From assembly GCA_036345935.2 (NCBI GenBank), contig JADWOT020000006.1:13800519-13864518 (forward strand): a DNA stretch of 64,000 nucleotides, written 5' to 3'. The translations under genes and the position numbers were made by a program. The DNA is from Taenia hydatigena. Its lineage: Eukaryota; Platyhelminthes; Cestoda; Cyclophyllidea; Taeniidae. This document shows, piece after piece, positions 27,901-40,500 of this stretch; the first letter of the stretch is position 1; every line of letters begins with the position of its first letter. The notes under the pieces were generated by a model that was not told the origin of the DNA, made no database searches, and was given only the letters and a program-made list of their open reading frames with translations.

Positions 27901-28655
27901 TTATTTAATGATAAGTGTATAATCTCATTTCGGTTTCAAGGGCGAATACGATGGAGGAGGAGCCCTTTTCCACCGAGGTGCATGCATCGAGGAGCTCACC
28001 TTTTACCATCCATGTCTCACCCAGAGAGGAGTCGCCTTTGTTCGACGACAAAGCCTCGACACTGGATGAATCCAGTTCAAAAAAAGTAGTTAATACTAAG
28101 ACACAAACATCGGGGTGAGGCCTACTTATTGGTGTTTCAATTTTGACAAGACTATGAGCATATTTTTTGGTAAACTCGCTCAATCAAATGCAGTTAAATG
28201 TGCTGGGATTGCAGCATTTGTGATCAAACCAATTCAGCAGTTCCTAAGACTTCATCTTAGTTTGATTGGCGGTTGTCATACTGTTACTAGTCTGTGGGCT
28301 ATTTAAAGCAAAACCCGCAACCTTTTAGGCAATAAACATATTTCTCTGACCGCTTTTGATTTGAGGTCAATGAGTGGTTGGTGCAGTCCCATTACCATCT
28401 TATGCCTTTAAGTTAAGTACTTGCATTTTATTAGTAAAATTTTACTTGAACTTAGTTAAACAGATTCTTGGTAGATGATTTCGACTTAAGCAGATCATAG
28501 GTGGGCATTTGTTTATTAAGTGAAATAAATATTTGAATAGATTGGTCTCTATGACATGCCTGTCAGTGAAACCAAAAGGTTAAGAACTTTTAATGGTAAC
28601 TCGTTTCCATTTTAGTTCCTCCGGCTCACTCCTCCGCCCCTCAACGAATACGTAA
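8284..28655 (+). CDS. Large spectrin-like/immunoglobulin I-set scaffold protein
   Basis: Multi-exon plus-strand gene. The N-terminal half (8284-12958) is helical and spectrin/coiled-coil-like; the C-terminal half (13870-27448) carries about eight Ig I-set domains. The two halves belong together: exon 12598-12958 ends in phase 1 and joins the first Ig exon at 13870 in frame. Ig exons fixed by splice phase are 13870-14169, 14234-14539, 15746-16162, 16594-16923, 17459-17616 plus 17872-18002, 20838-21505, 24679-24818 plus 25257-25622, and (second half of the last Ig) 27261-27448. They are followed by 27941-28114 and a last exon 28616-28655 ending NT-stop. Such proteins are usually muscle or cytoskeletal scaffolds (titin, obscurin, CCDC141, kalirin types). 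No SH3, DH, PH or kinase domain was found, so no family name is given. The start is the first in-frame ATG after the acceptor at 8272; an upstream exon is possible. The join from 22529 to 24679 is unresolved. Confidence 0.75.
16163..16164 (+). other. Probable GC donor of a GC-AG intron
   Basis: The third Ig exon ends TCATCAG and is followed by GCAAGA rather than GT. The next Ig exon starts at 16594 after TTGTAATTCAG and is in phase only if the exon ends at 16162. The previous Ig exon ends with the equivalent sequence TCATCGG followed by a normal GTAAGG, which supports the position. CAG|GCAAG is the known consensus of the minor GC donor class. Confidence 0.6.
18003..20837 (+). other. Long intron of the spectrin/Ig gene
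   Basis: Bounded by donor GAT GG|GTAGG and acceptor TTATTTCAG|GAATAAC, both phase 2, so the flanking Ig exons join in frame. Apart from the dispersed repeat near 18935-19135, no other feature is recognised. Short ORFs here have no coding character. Confidence 0.6.
18935..19135 (+). repeat. Diverged dispersed repeat, copy 2
   Basis: This stretch lies inside the intron 18003-20837 of the spectrin/Ig gene. It shares ACGAAGAGGCTGGTT, CTGCTTCGG, CTTCTCGCCCAAAAAAGGC, CATTTAAAC and AGCATAAGTCTTACA with the stretch at 32395-32600, in the same order and similar spacing. The B-box-like core is degraded here (GGTCGAGCTG). Its class is unknown. Confidence 0.4.
22014..22529 (+). other. Probable Cys/Ser-rich linker exon of the spectrin/Ig gene
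   Basis: Open for about 170 codons after an acceptor-like GTGAAG|GT at 22013, in the phase left by the exon ending at 21505. A donor (CCC|GTAAGC) lies at 22530. The encoded stretch has no Ig pattern. It is rich in Ser, Asn and Cys (SVASLPNLHEKNS, CQNNLCQAASLRHCS, CKRCFQSLPDLFGSD), with two similar SLPxL motifs. The join to the following Ig exon is not solved by phase, so an unseen exon or alternative splice may exist between 22530 and 24679. Confidence 0.45.
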
Positions 28656-30942
28656 AACACCGAATGCACGTGCTTGGGTGAATTTCATTCAGCGTACTGT
28701 CTCCAGAGGAGCTTCATTAGCTTGTAGATTTTATCCATTTGACGTTGGCAAAACTGTCCTCATTAGGCCCATTACGGTCCCTAACTTTAACGGTTGTACT
28801 ATGAATTTATTTAGGTTCCTTTTATCATTATCTTCTACACTCCTACATAAGCTATTTAGTCAGATGCATACCTCGCTACTCTCGTAAATCTCTTGATTTC
28901 ATTGCATCTCTCGCACCTGCACTGTGCTTCCCACTTCCATTCCCAAGTTCTTTGCGCCCAGAAACGGCGAATGGCAAGAGCCGTAATAAGCTTCGATCCA
29001 CAACACTCACGACACATCTAATATAGATGCCTTGCCAAAAAACTGTCTACTTGAAATCATACCTCCTTTTTCAAATTTATAGGTGTAAATGTGTTCAACC
29101 ACATATATGTTTTAACAGTTACGATGGTTAAGTGTCGCGAAACGATGCTTCCATAAAGTGGCTTTATTCATTGTTATTTCTATGCATGCTCTTGGAATTT
29201 GTTTTCTTGAGACGGCACTTTCTTAACAATAGTCGAATATTGTGCGCCATAGGTGGATGTGTGGTTGAGGACATTTAGTAGCAATTATTATCCGATGTCA
29301 TTTTCAGTTGATTTGAAAATTTGTTCAATTAATATGAAAAGACGTGAGTGGGATGATTGTTGTGGGCCACTAGATGACGAAATGCGCACCTTCGTATTGT
29401 TAAAAATCATTGGCTTTTGAGATGCGCCAAACATAAATGGGGTCTCTTTTAAGAAGTCGGATTTAGGATGCCTTCCTTCTTATACTGACATTTCGCTGCA
29501 CACTTCCGGAGAGCTATTCAAATAACAATGAAAGTGATGGCAATGTGTGAGGCTGTAAAGAAATACTTGTTTACAATAAGTGTGTATACGGGGTTAAGTG
29601 CTACTTTGCTTTTATGTTGTTTTGATTTAGTCCACATTAGTCTACACGAACAGCTCTCCTAGATTCTCGTTTGTGCCATTGCATTTCATTGCAGTTTACT
29701 ATTTAATCGGCTATGAGAAAGTGTTTAAAGCCCAAAATGGTCGTACCGCGCGTTCAGCCCCACGTCAAGCCTCAAACTACATTAAATAAGTTAAAAGCAT
29801 CCATGTGAATGGACACTATGGTATCTGAATTGCGCTATGCATTACTGAGTTCCAGACTTATGCCTTCCTTTTTGTAGGTGCGAGATAATGCAAGCCATGC
29901 GCTTATTACAAGTATTGGTGAATAGAGGTTGCTACTGCATAGATGAATTGGTACAATAATTGGGTTGGCCCAATTGACTCATAACCGCATGCACCTAACT
30001 TACAATTTCTGTAGTTCTGGTAACCTGTTGGTAATGAGAAAGTCAGCTGCGAATTCTAATCTTAGATGGATTCTTGCTAAAGCAGCCATAATTTGGGAAT
30101 TTAACTAGCTTAATTCTTCAAATCTGTTGTGCCTTTGGGATTAAGGGGACTTAATAAAACTTATTAATTTTCACCCATTTAAACTGGTTAAATAAGCTTA
30201 ATTCAAATTTTAAAAGGTACAGAGCCAAAATAACACCGAGAAGATCGTATGAAACTAAATTAGGTGCTCGAAATTTATATTGAAAACCTTAACACGTTTA
30301 CATTAGCAAGGGGGATCAGCTGGAAATAATTGGGTCAACTTCTGCAACGCGCGCGACCTCCTCTTTTATTAATAAGGAAAATAAACTCGTGAACAATATG
30401 AAATGTCTGCTTTTCCAAGATTGGTGTCCGTTTGAAATCACCTGGTTTTATTTTAGCAGTGCAGGTTGTAGAACGGTCGCAAGCGCTTGACAGACAACCT
30501 GATCAGGAAATGCTTTTTGAAATTTACTTTTGTTCCCAGTTTTAGTGTTTAACGTGTATTCCACAGTCATAATAATAATAATTTATTACTACGAATGTGT
30601 ACTTAAGAGTGGCTTTTCTAGGAGTCCTATCAATGTGCTATAACTGCATTAAGTAAATATAGTATTCACGGCACAACTTTTATTAAAGAAGCATTCCATT
30701 CCATTAAAACTATTTTTTAAGTGCGTAACATAGGCAACCTGACAAGAAAAATTTGCTTTCTCACCGGGCATCCAATTGCCACTCCAATCGCCCATCTACC
30801 AATCAGAAATGGCTTGGCGCAATTGGTTGGGCAATCGCACGCTAGTCTTCAATCAATTACGTCCGCACAACTTTCTCCTGTGGATGTGTGTTCAGTGAAT
30901 TCTACTTGCCTCTCAAATGTACCACTTAAGTAAAAAATAAAA
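28656..30942. other. Intergenic, no gene seen
   Basis: Between the stop of the spectrin/Ig gene and the first exon of the 7TM gene. Only short ORFs without coding character are present. The reading frame at 28678-28887 is in a different phase from the spliced C-terminus and was not accepted. No repeat was recognised. Confidence 0.5.
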
Positions 30943-33900
30943 ATGCTAAATGCGTCGCCAACGCAGGTGAGCGTATCGAGCATAGAATCGATTACAAGCA
31001 ATTTCACAACCGAAACAGCTCCCACAGTGGCCCTGTCAGATGACGGACTCAGCAGTGACCGCTCCGGTTTCAATGTTTTCGTCATTGCTCTCTCCGTAAT
31101 TCAAAATGAAGTAACTTATGATTGTCGACGCATCGCAACCCTCATGCTCTCAGGGTTTCTAGTTGTAGGCATCCTATGTAAGTGAATGTTTTCTCATATT
31201 GTCCATGAAATTAAAAAGCATGAGGCGATTTACTTTTGCGAGAATGAAAGTGTGTGAAAGATAAGTTCATGGCTAATTCTATTTAGGAGAAGGCTTGTGG
31301 ATTCAGCATTTGTAGAAGCAAAGTAAATCAAACACCTTATTTTTTAATGCAGCAATGCTAACCATTTCCTGATAGATTTGTTGCCATTGCCCAAACATTT
31401 TCCAAAGCACAGCAATTCTTCACATCGCTTTATTTTTCATTTGCTGCGGTCGTTTTGCCCCACTAGTAATGGTGATATTTCAGCGCATAAAAAATTCGCT
31501 TTATATCAAATAAACATAAAGTTATTGGGAATGGTCAACTTGGGTCGGATAAACCCCTGCGAGGTGGAAAGAACACGCTGATGGAGTCACAATTGTTTCC
31601 CATACATTGAATACATACATTAAAAGCAATAGCATCGGTACCACAACGCGTAGATTATTTGCACACGTTACACAAGATCTTTAAGTGGCAAATGCCATAG
31701 CCTTCACGTTTCGGAATGTTGCCTATCTGATACCTTGACCTAAAGGTTCATATGCTCCCACATTCGTATCACCTATCTTAATTGGGGTCGTTTTTCCTTT
31801 TCGTTGAGGAAAGCAGAAAGCAAGTGTTTCATGTGTGAAGCAGCACAAGAGCTATCACGCATAAATTTACCTCTGAGGCACGCAAGTCGCTTTCCTCATT
31901 GTAGGAGTAGGTAGAATAAATCTTAGAACAAATAAGTCAAGTAGAGTGATTTCAAAAATAAAAACACTTCAAAAAACTTTCAAAACGATCGGTTTAATGT
32001 GGAGTTTGATATGTGTAAATAATTTTCACGTTATTATAATGGGACTCAAGCGTATGTGATACAATGCCTCCTTTTGTGCCATTGGTAAACACAACATTGA
32101 CAAGTTTTATGTCCACAGAATGTTCGCTCAGTCAATCTGTTCATATCGTAATTCCGTATGCGAATATTACCTAATTCAGTGGGAAATCCTCTTGAGTCCT
32201 CTTGAAAGCCGAAACCTGCGAAAATAACCAATTTCCCAGCGACTGTGAAACGCTTGTTCCCGGGGTAGTCAGAGGAAAGAAGGCGTTAACAAGGGTAGAC
32301 GGGCTACCTCGTAGTGACCCAAGTACACAAATTTGAATCTCACCCTTGCTACCAAAACATCACTTTCTCTGTTCATGCCCTCTTCCCTCCTGCTATCTCG
32401 GAGACGAACAGGCTGGTTAATTCAGGCATGTTTATCACTTAAGCTATTTAGTGACAGTACGGGATCAAGGGACGTGGGGATCTTGAAAAGTACTTGCTTC
32501 GGTCTACTCAGTGTTCTTGTCGAGCACCAGGTTCGAATTGTGTTCTGGCCTCTCGCCTAAAAGGCACATTTAAAACGGCATGAGTATTACACAGCTCCTC
32601 GTCTTTTCCAGCACTGTCTCCGGTGCTACCCTCGCAGGTTGCCTTTGGCTATTCTATCGGGTGGTTCCTCTTTTTCCGTCAGCATGTAAACCTCATCCGA
32701 CCGATGGTGCACCTTTATAGGGTTGCAGAGCTGTGCATTGTGGACAAGGCAGTTTGCAGGTGAAAGAACCTCTACTACTCGAAACGATCTTTGCTTCAGG
32801 GGAGGTGGGAGAATCACCCTGTACATTTGTACAAGGTCTCCTTCACGGTTGATGTTAGTCCAACTGTGTCTGCCGTAATATTTCTTCTCTCTGACATAAG
32901 ACAGCCGTATGTAGCCACCTAAAACTAGTAGTTTTAGCACTGGGTGCGTGAATCAAAATCGTCCTTATGGCAAGCGTTTATTTGTTTTTAAAGGCACTTT
33001 CTTTACTTAAAACCAAACTATTTCTTCATAAAAGTGGTTCGATAGCTATTATGACAGCCTTTTAATTGCCATGGTGATCAACTTATTTCCAGATCGTCAG
33101 TGAGTTTTTGTCATAGTTATTTTGCTTTGAAGGTGTTTTCAATGACACTATTTTACCTCTACAACCGATTGTAGCAAGAGTGCATATGTTGCCTCCTTTA
33201 CTGAATCGGTAAATATAAAGGCAGTTAAAAAAAAATTTGGTGGAAATGAAACACTTTAATAGCAACTTGTGCTCGCCATTGGGACGTGAGTGATATTCGT
33301 CATAGCCTCTTTCTGCAAACAATAATTTATAAATATTATTATTCATGCCTGGATAAAGCTTAGCTCATCACAATACCTTTGGAAATAATCTTGACCAAAG
33401 TAAATCTAATGACCAAAAGGTCATTTTAAAAAGCATAATTGTTCGGACCCCCGATTTCCAGTTTTCAACCTCAGCTGATGTCCAATGCACCAGCTACAAC
33501 GCGCCACTACAGCCAGAGTAAATCCATTAATGGAGAATGCCACCTGAAATGGGTCGTCTTCCAGTGAATTTATCTTCTTAGTGCAGCCCAATTAGATGCC
33601 GCTATTTGCAGCACTCTCGCGCATCCGTTTAAATTGTGATCCTCTTTCAGCTTGGGAAATTGCCTTGCGAGTAAATTATTTCATGGTAAAACATTCTAAT
33701 TTGTATACCTTCACCTTGTGCGAAATTAATTTCAGCCACTATTGGGCCAAAATCCAGAATTCAGTCTTAAATTGCTTTATGATTTGTTCATTTCAAATTC
33801 TTCAGTTTCCTATTTTCCACATTCTAGAGTGGAAGCAGTACAACTGATAGTAGACTAAATAGTAGCGCGCACACTTCAAATTTACAGGATTGGAAAAGAC

Positions 33901-36900
33901 AACGCCACAGGTTTTGTACCTATCCATGAATAAACTCTCCCTCGGTCACCACACCCTACTGTGCCATGGCACACTTAAAATTATCCGCAATTCGCGTTGT
34001 ATAATACTTGATTGTTTTGCCATTGGATTGGCGACATAAATGGATTGCAGTTGTAGTAATAATGGGGAATCTGTAGAACCATGAAACCTTCACTCAATCA
34101 ACCGGTTGGGCGGATGCTATCGATTGCTCCTAGGGTTCAGTGGAGAGTTATTCCATTTGCTCCAGCAACAAATGTTCACCAACCGCCTTCTCTGAAAATC
34201 TACAAACATTATCAGATGCATTGTTCACTGCATACTGCAGAAATTAGCGTGAAACTTCCAGCTGCACATTTGTTAGCACATAACATCAGATGCGTAAAAT
34301 GAATCGGGCTCTTCCATTTTTAAGCATTTTTGAAACGCTACACTACCACCCTTTTGATGATCTTGATCATTCTGGGAGTTCAGAGCACTGGCTTTAAATT
34401 CTTTACGCGTTGATCCCCTTCGTCATTTCTGATAATTAGATTATTCGGGTTCCTCTATCGCAACATTCATATGAACCTCTTTTAGCACGTAGCATGACAT
34501 CGTGACACTAATCAAGCACTTAACCCGCCTCTAGCTTTTTGCAAATTCTAAAAGTAAGACATCACGATTATGTGCGATTGGTTGCATGGCTGCCGTAAAA
34601 ACGGTTTGACTTTACAATGGCCTTCTCTGTTACGATTGAATGACCGTCGAAAAAGTCAAAAATAGACTTGGATTACTTTGTCTGACGGCAGGGCCAAGGG
34701 TACAAAAATAAGATAATTTGTTGTCAAGGTTCCCTTAGGGTTGCATTCAGTTCTAAACGTCGTTGGTCATTTGTGTCCGTCTTACATTGCTGCAAGTGCA
34801 GAAAACTCGAGTTTTCTACTAAACACAAGGGGACTGTCCAAGGGCTTACTGAATTTTAATAATACAATCGGCTCGAAATTGTACAATTTGAATATTTAAA
34901 CACCGAATACTCCGCATATCTTGCAAATACTCTATATTGTTGGGAGTGTCATGCGTCCGCATTCATAGGGTGAATAAAAAGAAGCAAATTCACACCTACG
35001 CTTTTAACGCGTTTTATTAACATCCGAACGACCAATGTGGTTTAATTGAAGCAATTTGCCTTGTCTCCTACACATTCAAAACTTCAACGGTACAAATGCC
35101 AAGGTTCAGTCATTTTCGAGTAAATGGACAAGCTTAATTACATAATTTTTGACTATTCGTTAGGAGACGCGAATGTCACGGAACTTGGAACGCAACGGAA
35201 AGCATAGTATTTGGTTTAACTTCGTAGTGCTTTTGCAGATGTTGTTTGAGCGATATTTGACAGGATGTGGGTAAGCTGTATTGCAACAATTTAATCTTCG
35301 TGGTACTTTGGCTTAAAAACATTTCAAATTTTCAACAACCGGTAAAACACCTCGTCGCACAATAAGACTTGCACAAGGGTTCACGGGCTATAACAATGAT
35401 CCACCGGCTATCCCATCAAAACGGGAGCAAAAGTCACGAAGACTGAGGAGCCAACGCGCAAAAGCGCAAGCCAATAAAGTTAGTTGCCTCAATTTTTTCA
35501 CTTTGCTTATCTTCGTATTGAATGGAGTGAACAAAACGAGAAAATTGAATGGTAAGGCCTCTGAAGCATTTTGACTCACAATCATGACCAAGTATTGGTT
35601 CACCGTTTACCAGAGCATTGGAAGATGGACCTGATTTACCGCTGCCGCCGCGAGTGTATTTGCCATTTTATGCCCCTTTCGATACCAAAAGTGCCGTATA
35701 AATTCGTTTTCACGAGAGTCATGGTGCCATAAGAAGGACATGTTTTTCTACAAATACCAATGTCGTTCTTTCGCGAGTCCAGATAAATTTTTAATGTGTT
35801 TTAATGTTGCCTTCTCAAAAACTAGTCCTCTGAATTATTGAGGTCAGCTTGACTAGGGGAGTCCTTTGGTGAATAAAATAAATTTGTTAAAACTTGGTCC
35901 TTTTATCACAATGGTGATGGTAAAATTTTTTGCATGACCTCATTTAACCTTCGATTCAAGGATAAGGAGCATGAATCTCTGTTTATTTACCGAACAAAAA
36001 TAATTAAATAAACACAAACATTTTTGGTAATCGCACTTATTTATCCTTTTTAGTAATAATTCCCGCAATCCTACAGACAGCAGCGGCGTACCTCTGGATA
36101 GGTCAATGTAGAAAGCAGCTGGGTCACCAGCCCTTGCTTAATTCTCGCAATGCCAGATACAGTACAGTTCCAACTGTTTTCCGCAAAAAAAATGTTACAG
36201 ACATGACGCGAACGCTATTCATCTACCGAATCCTGGCCTGTGTGGCGTCTTTATTGGTGCTGCTCTGTTCAACTCTCCCTCAGCTAGTTCTTGCCGTAGC
36301 AAATGCCCCTAAGGAAGGTAACATTGACCAATTATGGGGCTGGTGTCACATGTTTGTGTACATGGATCATGCGACTCGCTCATTCGCCACTTACTTAATC
36401 GTTGTACCCTACGTTCTCTTCTTCTGGGACTTTTTATTCAGCGAAGTGGTTCCAAGGCGTCATTTGGTGATGCAACATATATTCCGTGGCGTTCTCATAT
36501 CTGCACTGCCAATAGCGTTATTTTCCTCACTGATTGCCGTGCCCCTTGTTGCGTTTCGCTACGAGCGACTTTGGAACGGCACCCACGACGTGTGTCTACC
36601 AAGCATCAGTGGCACTAAAAACTTTCTCGTCTTCGACTTTGCTGTTACGCGAGTCGCTCCGATGATCATAATTGTTGGAGTGACATCAGCTTTCCTCATT
36701 TGGTTGCCCCGACATCATTACGGCGTTTTCTATGAGCCTCTTATATTTCTTTTCCTTATGGCTCCAGTCGTCTTCGTCGAAGCGACGATATACATAGCCT
36801 GTTATATGGGCGTGGTTCACTACCTGGTCAATGAGAATTTCGCTAATGTCCTCCTAATATTTTATGCCTTTTATCACATGTCGTTTAGCAGCACCTTTGT

Positions 36901-37567
36901 CTTGGCAACCCTGCGCTCCGTAGTCACCGAAATTCGGCGTGAAAGGAAAGCTAGAAAACAATTTTTGGTTGGAGAGGAGCCAAAGAAAGATGATCGCAGG
37001 AATGCTCGTCGAAGTAATGTTATGCTTGGCCTGCAGCGCCAATTTTCTGTTGTTTTTCGGTGGCGCTCCGAATGTGCAGAAGATGAACTACATTTAGAGG
37101 AACACGTAAAGAGTAAGAAGTCCGAGACAGACTTAGAAGCATCTCCAATTCTCGAAGAGACGTTTACCGACGAGTTGGTAGAGAAAAAGCAACCAGATGA
37201 CGTGACCATGCACTATTCTATTTTGCAACGATCTGCCACCTATAAAAAACCTATTTTACAGAGCCAGAGTATCATCCCCACATCGAAACCTATGGCCAGT
37301 ACCAGCACATCGATCTCCAGTCCAGCACACTCGCGGGGTGACTGTCCAGTGGCAAGTCTCGATATAGAGCCCAGTCAAACTTGCAGAGCTCCGCAAAGCC
37401 CTGTTGAGATCGTGAGTCGCAACACAGATTCGGTCACCCATGGATCGCAGCGTCAAAGCCATCAAATCGGTAACAGCACTGGTGGTCCACAAAATGTCGC
37501 CAGTTCGGCTGGAAGTGCCGTTTTGCCAACTGCTTCACTAACAAAAAATTTGCAAAGGCCTCCATGA
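30943..37567 (+). CDS. Orphan seven-transmembrane receptor A (class A-like)
   Basis: Two coding exons, 30943-31177 and 36054-37567, split inside TM1 by a 4.9-kb phase 1 intron (donor CTAT|GTAAGT, acceptor CTTTTTAG|TAATAAT); spliced length is 582 aa. The N-terminus is Ser/Thr-rich with potential N-glycosylation sites NAS and NFT and no signal peptide. Seven hydrophobic segments follow at about residues 63-95, 131-155, 172-200, 214-237, 266-290, 297-322 and 333-358, then a Ser-rich cytoplasmic tail of about 215 residues. A Cys at the start of TM3 (WGWCHMF) and one in the second outer loop (THDVCLP) fit the usual receptor disulfide. DRY and NPxxY motifs are absent. It shares VLLCSTLP in TM2 and DHATRSFATY in TM3 with receptor B. 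Ligand and coupling are unknown; a flatworm-specific class A receptor is my best guess. Confidence 0.7.
32395..32600 (+). repeat. Diverged dispersed repeat, copy 3
   Basis: Inside the intron of receptor A. It contains CACCAGGTTCGAATTG, then 8 nt, then CCTCTCGCCTAAAAGGCAC and ATTTAAAACGGCATGAGTA. The first block and its spacing match copy 1 and the second matches copies 1 and 2. The B-box-like GGTTCGAAT is best preserved in this copy. It adjoins the retroelement relic at 32626, so it could alternatively be a decayed piece of that element. Confidence 0.45.
32626..32940 (-). pseudogene. Relic of a Ty3/Gypsy-type integrase C-terminus
   Basis: The minus-strand reading carries GDLVQMYRVILPPPLKQRSF followed by RVVEVLSPANCLVH, then IKVHHRSDEVYM. 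This resembles the C-terminal part of Gypsy-type integrases, which read GDLV...pK...fRVv.vls..n....vHvd.lkp. No catalytic DDE residues, reverse transcriptase or LTRs are found nearby, so this is a short decayed fragment lying in the receptor A intron. It could be chance, but the order of motifs is persuasive. Confidence 0.45.
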
Positions 37568-40500
37568 ATCGACCTTTGAGGTCCGCTTGGCTTCTTCCGG
37601 CCCCAGTGATCTTGGCATTTTAGTCAGTCACCGCAATACTTCCGCATTATTTTCTTCTAACCAATGATGAGAATAAGTGAAGTACCAGAATAACTGGCTG
37701 CACTTAAAATAAAATTGTTGCATTTACGTATATAACAGTTGATCATCCGCCATTCTGGTAACAAAAACTCTCTGCTTGTCATACTCAACACTCAATACCT
37801 AGTAAATTCAATATCAAATACGGTCACCTCTAGCCCCGTTTATAATAGTTTCGATGCTGAATACATCAAGAAGACAATTGATTATTTGGGCAGGTCTATC
37901 GAGACAGTTATGAGATGTAGATGATTTCTAGACATTTGAAGATGATAACGTAATAAATCTTCACCCCCATATTTGGAAAGGTTTTCAGCTCCGTTTTTTG
38001 TTTGCCAGTAAATTGTACAACCAAAATTAATCAGTACTGAAACTGCACCGTCATTCATCACATCAGAGCAATGGTGCCGATGTTGCCTTTGGATGGCATC
38101 TAAAGAAACAAGATTGTATTTCTTCTAATTTAGTGCCTTTAGATAATAAGAAACATCTTTGATACCTTCGCTATGAGAATTTTAATCTAAATAATTCAAT
38201 GGTGAGTCCGAAATAACGCAACGTTTCATATGCCCCATGTGCTGCTCTAAGAGCATTTAAAACTAGCCTCTAAGCAAAAACGCCCGCTAAAACTGAAGTA
38301 GCGCCGGTAACGACGGCAATAGTTATTTGAGGCGTTGAAGCATTTGAAGCAATGCGCAACCACCTCTGCATCATAGTTTCACACATTGCATCATGACATC
38401 AGCGTAATGAACGCGTCGATGATTACAAACGAAGAGCTACGCCAATATAGAAATTTCAAAAGGTTGCTTTAATAGGAGCACCAGCCTCCCAAATACAAAA
38501 AGCGTTCCCCTCGCGTTATTAGTCGTGCCATTTAACTTCGATGTAGTGGCGATAATTTTTATAGACTCTCTGTTGATTTAGGAGTGAATTGTGCATCAAT
38601 CGTTGTTTCTGACGCGGTTCTGTGAATATCAAACTTAGAAATTGGCTGCCTTTATGGAACAACTGCCAAGCATGCGATGTGGGGAAGAATCAAATGGCAC
38701 CGAAATCTCTAAAATTCCCTTTCAATCTGTTTGTATGATTTCCTTCTCCTCCTATTAGTAGCATACTGCAAATCACCCCATTCATTTACAGTGATTGTAG
38801 CACCTGGAATATCTGCCCAATTTTCTGTTTTAATGTAACTAGCTGAAGTGTATAAATGATGCAGGTGCATGACTATTATTAGCACTCTCAACGAACACTG
38901 CAACAAAACACTTACAAACTTACTGTAAAAATCCCAAATTAAATCAAACAGCAGTTTTATAACAGACTAAAAAGGTTATTGGCATAATAAGTCAGCTATT
39001 AACATTCCCTCATCATTATGAGAGTCTTCTAACTAAGAGCGGCATTCAGCACATTGAAATTGTTCTCTGTTTTGATTGTAAAGTTATTGTTTGAACCAGA
39101 AAACCAAAATCTGACCCTTCTCTTCGAATATATGATGAAATTGGTTCACTCACTTGAATACTCAGCATTCTACCTACATACGGCGTAATAAAACCCCGTG
39201 GGTCTGATCGCATACTGCGCTTCTTGCGCGGCCACCTAAGGTGCTAATAAAGCACCGCATTCATCCAGCAGTAGGTGATGCGTGCACCTTAAGAACTTCA
39301 TATCCTAGTGCATATGCCTTGCATTATTACAATTTTAACCTCATAAACGAACTTTTAAGCCACGTTTTAGGGGCAACTTTAATCAGAAGTGGGTTGCTTC
39401 ATGACGCTTGCGTTCAACTTTATTATTGGCTTCGTCCATCTTCATTCCCTCGAATTGCCATCTTACCCATGTTGATTCGAGGACAGGTAACCTCGGCGAA
39501 CAGTTCGTTTTCTTCATCCCAACTCCTCGCTTCTGCCCTTCTCCCTCATTATATTCATACTCATTTAAAATAAGATCTGTTTGCTAAAATTTGGTTGCAT
39601 TTTTCAATGAAATCTACTCTTGATCCAGCAGTTCTTTGCGTTTGCTTTTTCTGATGTTAGAAAGAATAAATAAACGGATAAATGGCTCATAAAAGGCCGT
39701 AAGACTTCCACTCTTTTTACATCCTCGCAGGTTGATACAAATCGTTTACGCCATTTCCAACTAGCGGCTTCGTTTGCTAGTTGGGAACAGACTTTCATGA
39801 TGGACAATTTTTCAGTAAATAAAAACAACCCGAATTCACTTGCTTGTACGACTAGTCCTCTAAACTGATCACTGTCCTAAGGCAAACACTCTGAAGCAGA
39901 TATTAACATGTAAAAGATTTGAATGCTGATTGATGACACCATCACAGAATGTGTGAAACACAAATCCAGCAATTTGCAATGCCTCTTCAAGAGTACTTTA
40001 AATTAGAAAATCTAAGGCTACAAATCGGCGACTCAAGTTTAATTTTAGGACTAATTTTCAAGATATTAATGTTCAGTGCGTCTGAAGGAAACACAAAAAG
40101 AGTGTGCGATATTCTTTAATTAATAATTTCCCACGGACTTTCGACTCCTCGTTCAATTGGGTCCTCTCGTAAACGCTTCGCGCCCACATAACGCTTTTAT
40201 TTAAGGAAAGGCGTCAGCACCATGAAGCTTCCTTAAGCACAAATATTGGATGATCTCCTACGAAATGCAACGTTTTGGACTTTGTATTTTTACAGAAGGA
40301 TAAAAGCAACGACGCTGAACATTTGTGGTCATTTGTTTGAGCCAAGAGAGGCGGGTAAATGGTTAATCCAGTTAATAAAATCTCAAAATAAGTGTAAAGT
40401 TCTTGTCAAAAATAAGTCCTTACTAGGAATGGCATTTTTTTAGCAGCATGAAGTAAAGTAATGCGCGCATTTCCACCCAATATATCTGCCACTAATCTGC

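Noticed and set aside
28678..28887. Open frame just after the spectrin/Ig gene
   Set aside because: The last exon at 28616 is entered in the phase that ends at 28655; this frame would need a different phase and has no further support.
30721..30933. Open frame just upstream of receptor A as an extra 5' exon
   Set aside because: A tempting 37-nt GT-AG gap (30931-30967) would join it, but the resulting phase meets a TGA at once.
39241..39573. 110-codon open frame in the region between the receptors
   Set aside because: Composition and lack of motifs suggest chance; no splice or promoter context.
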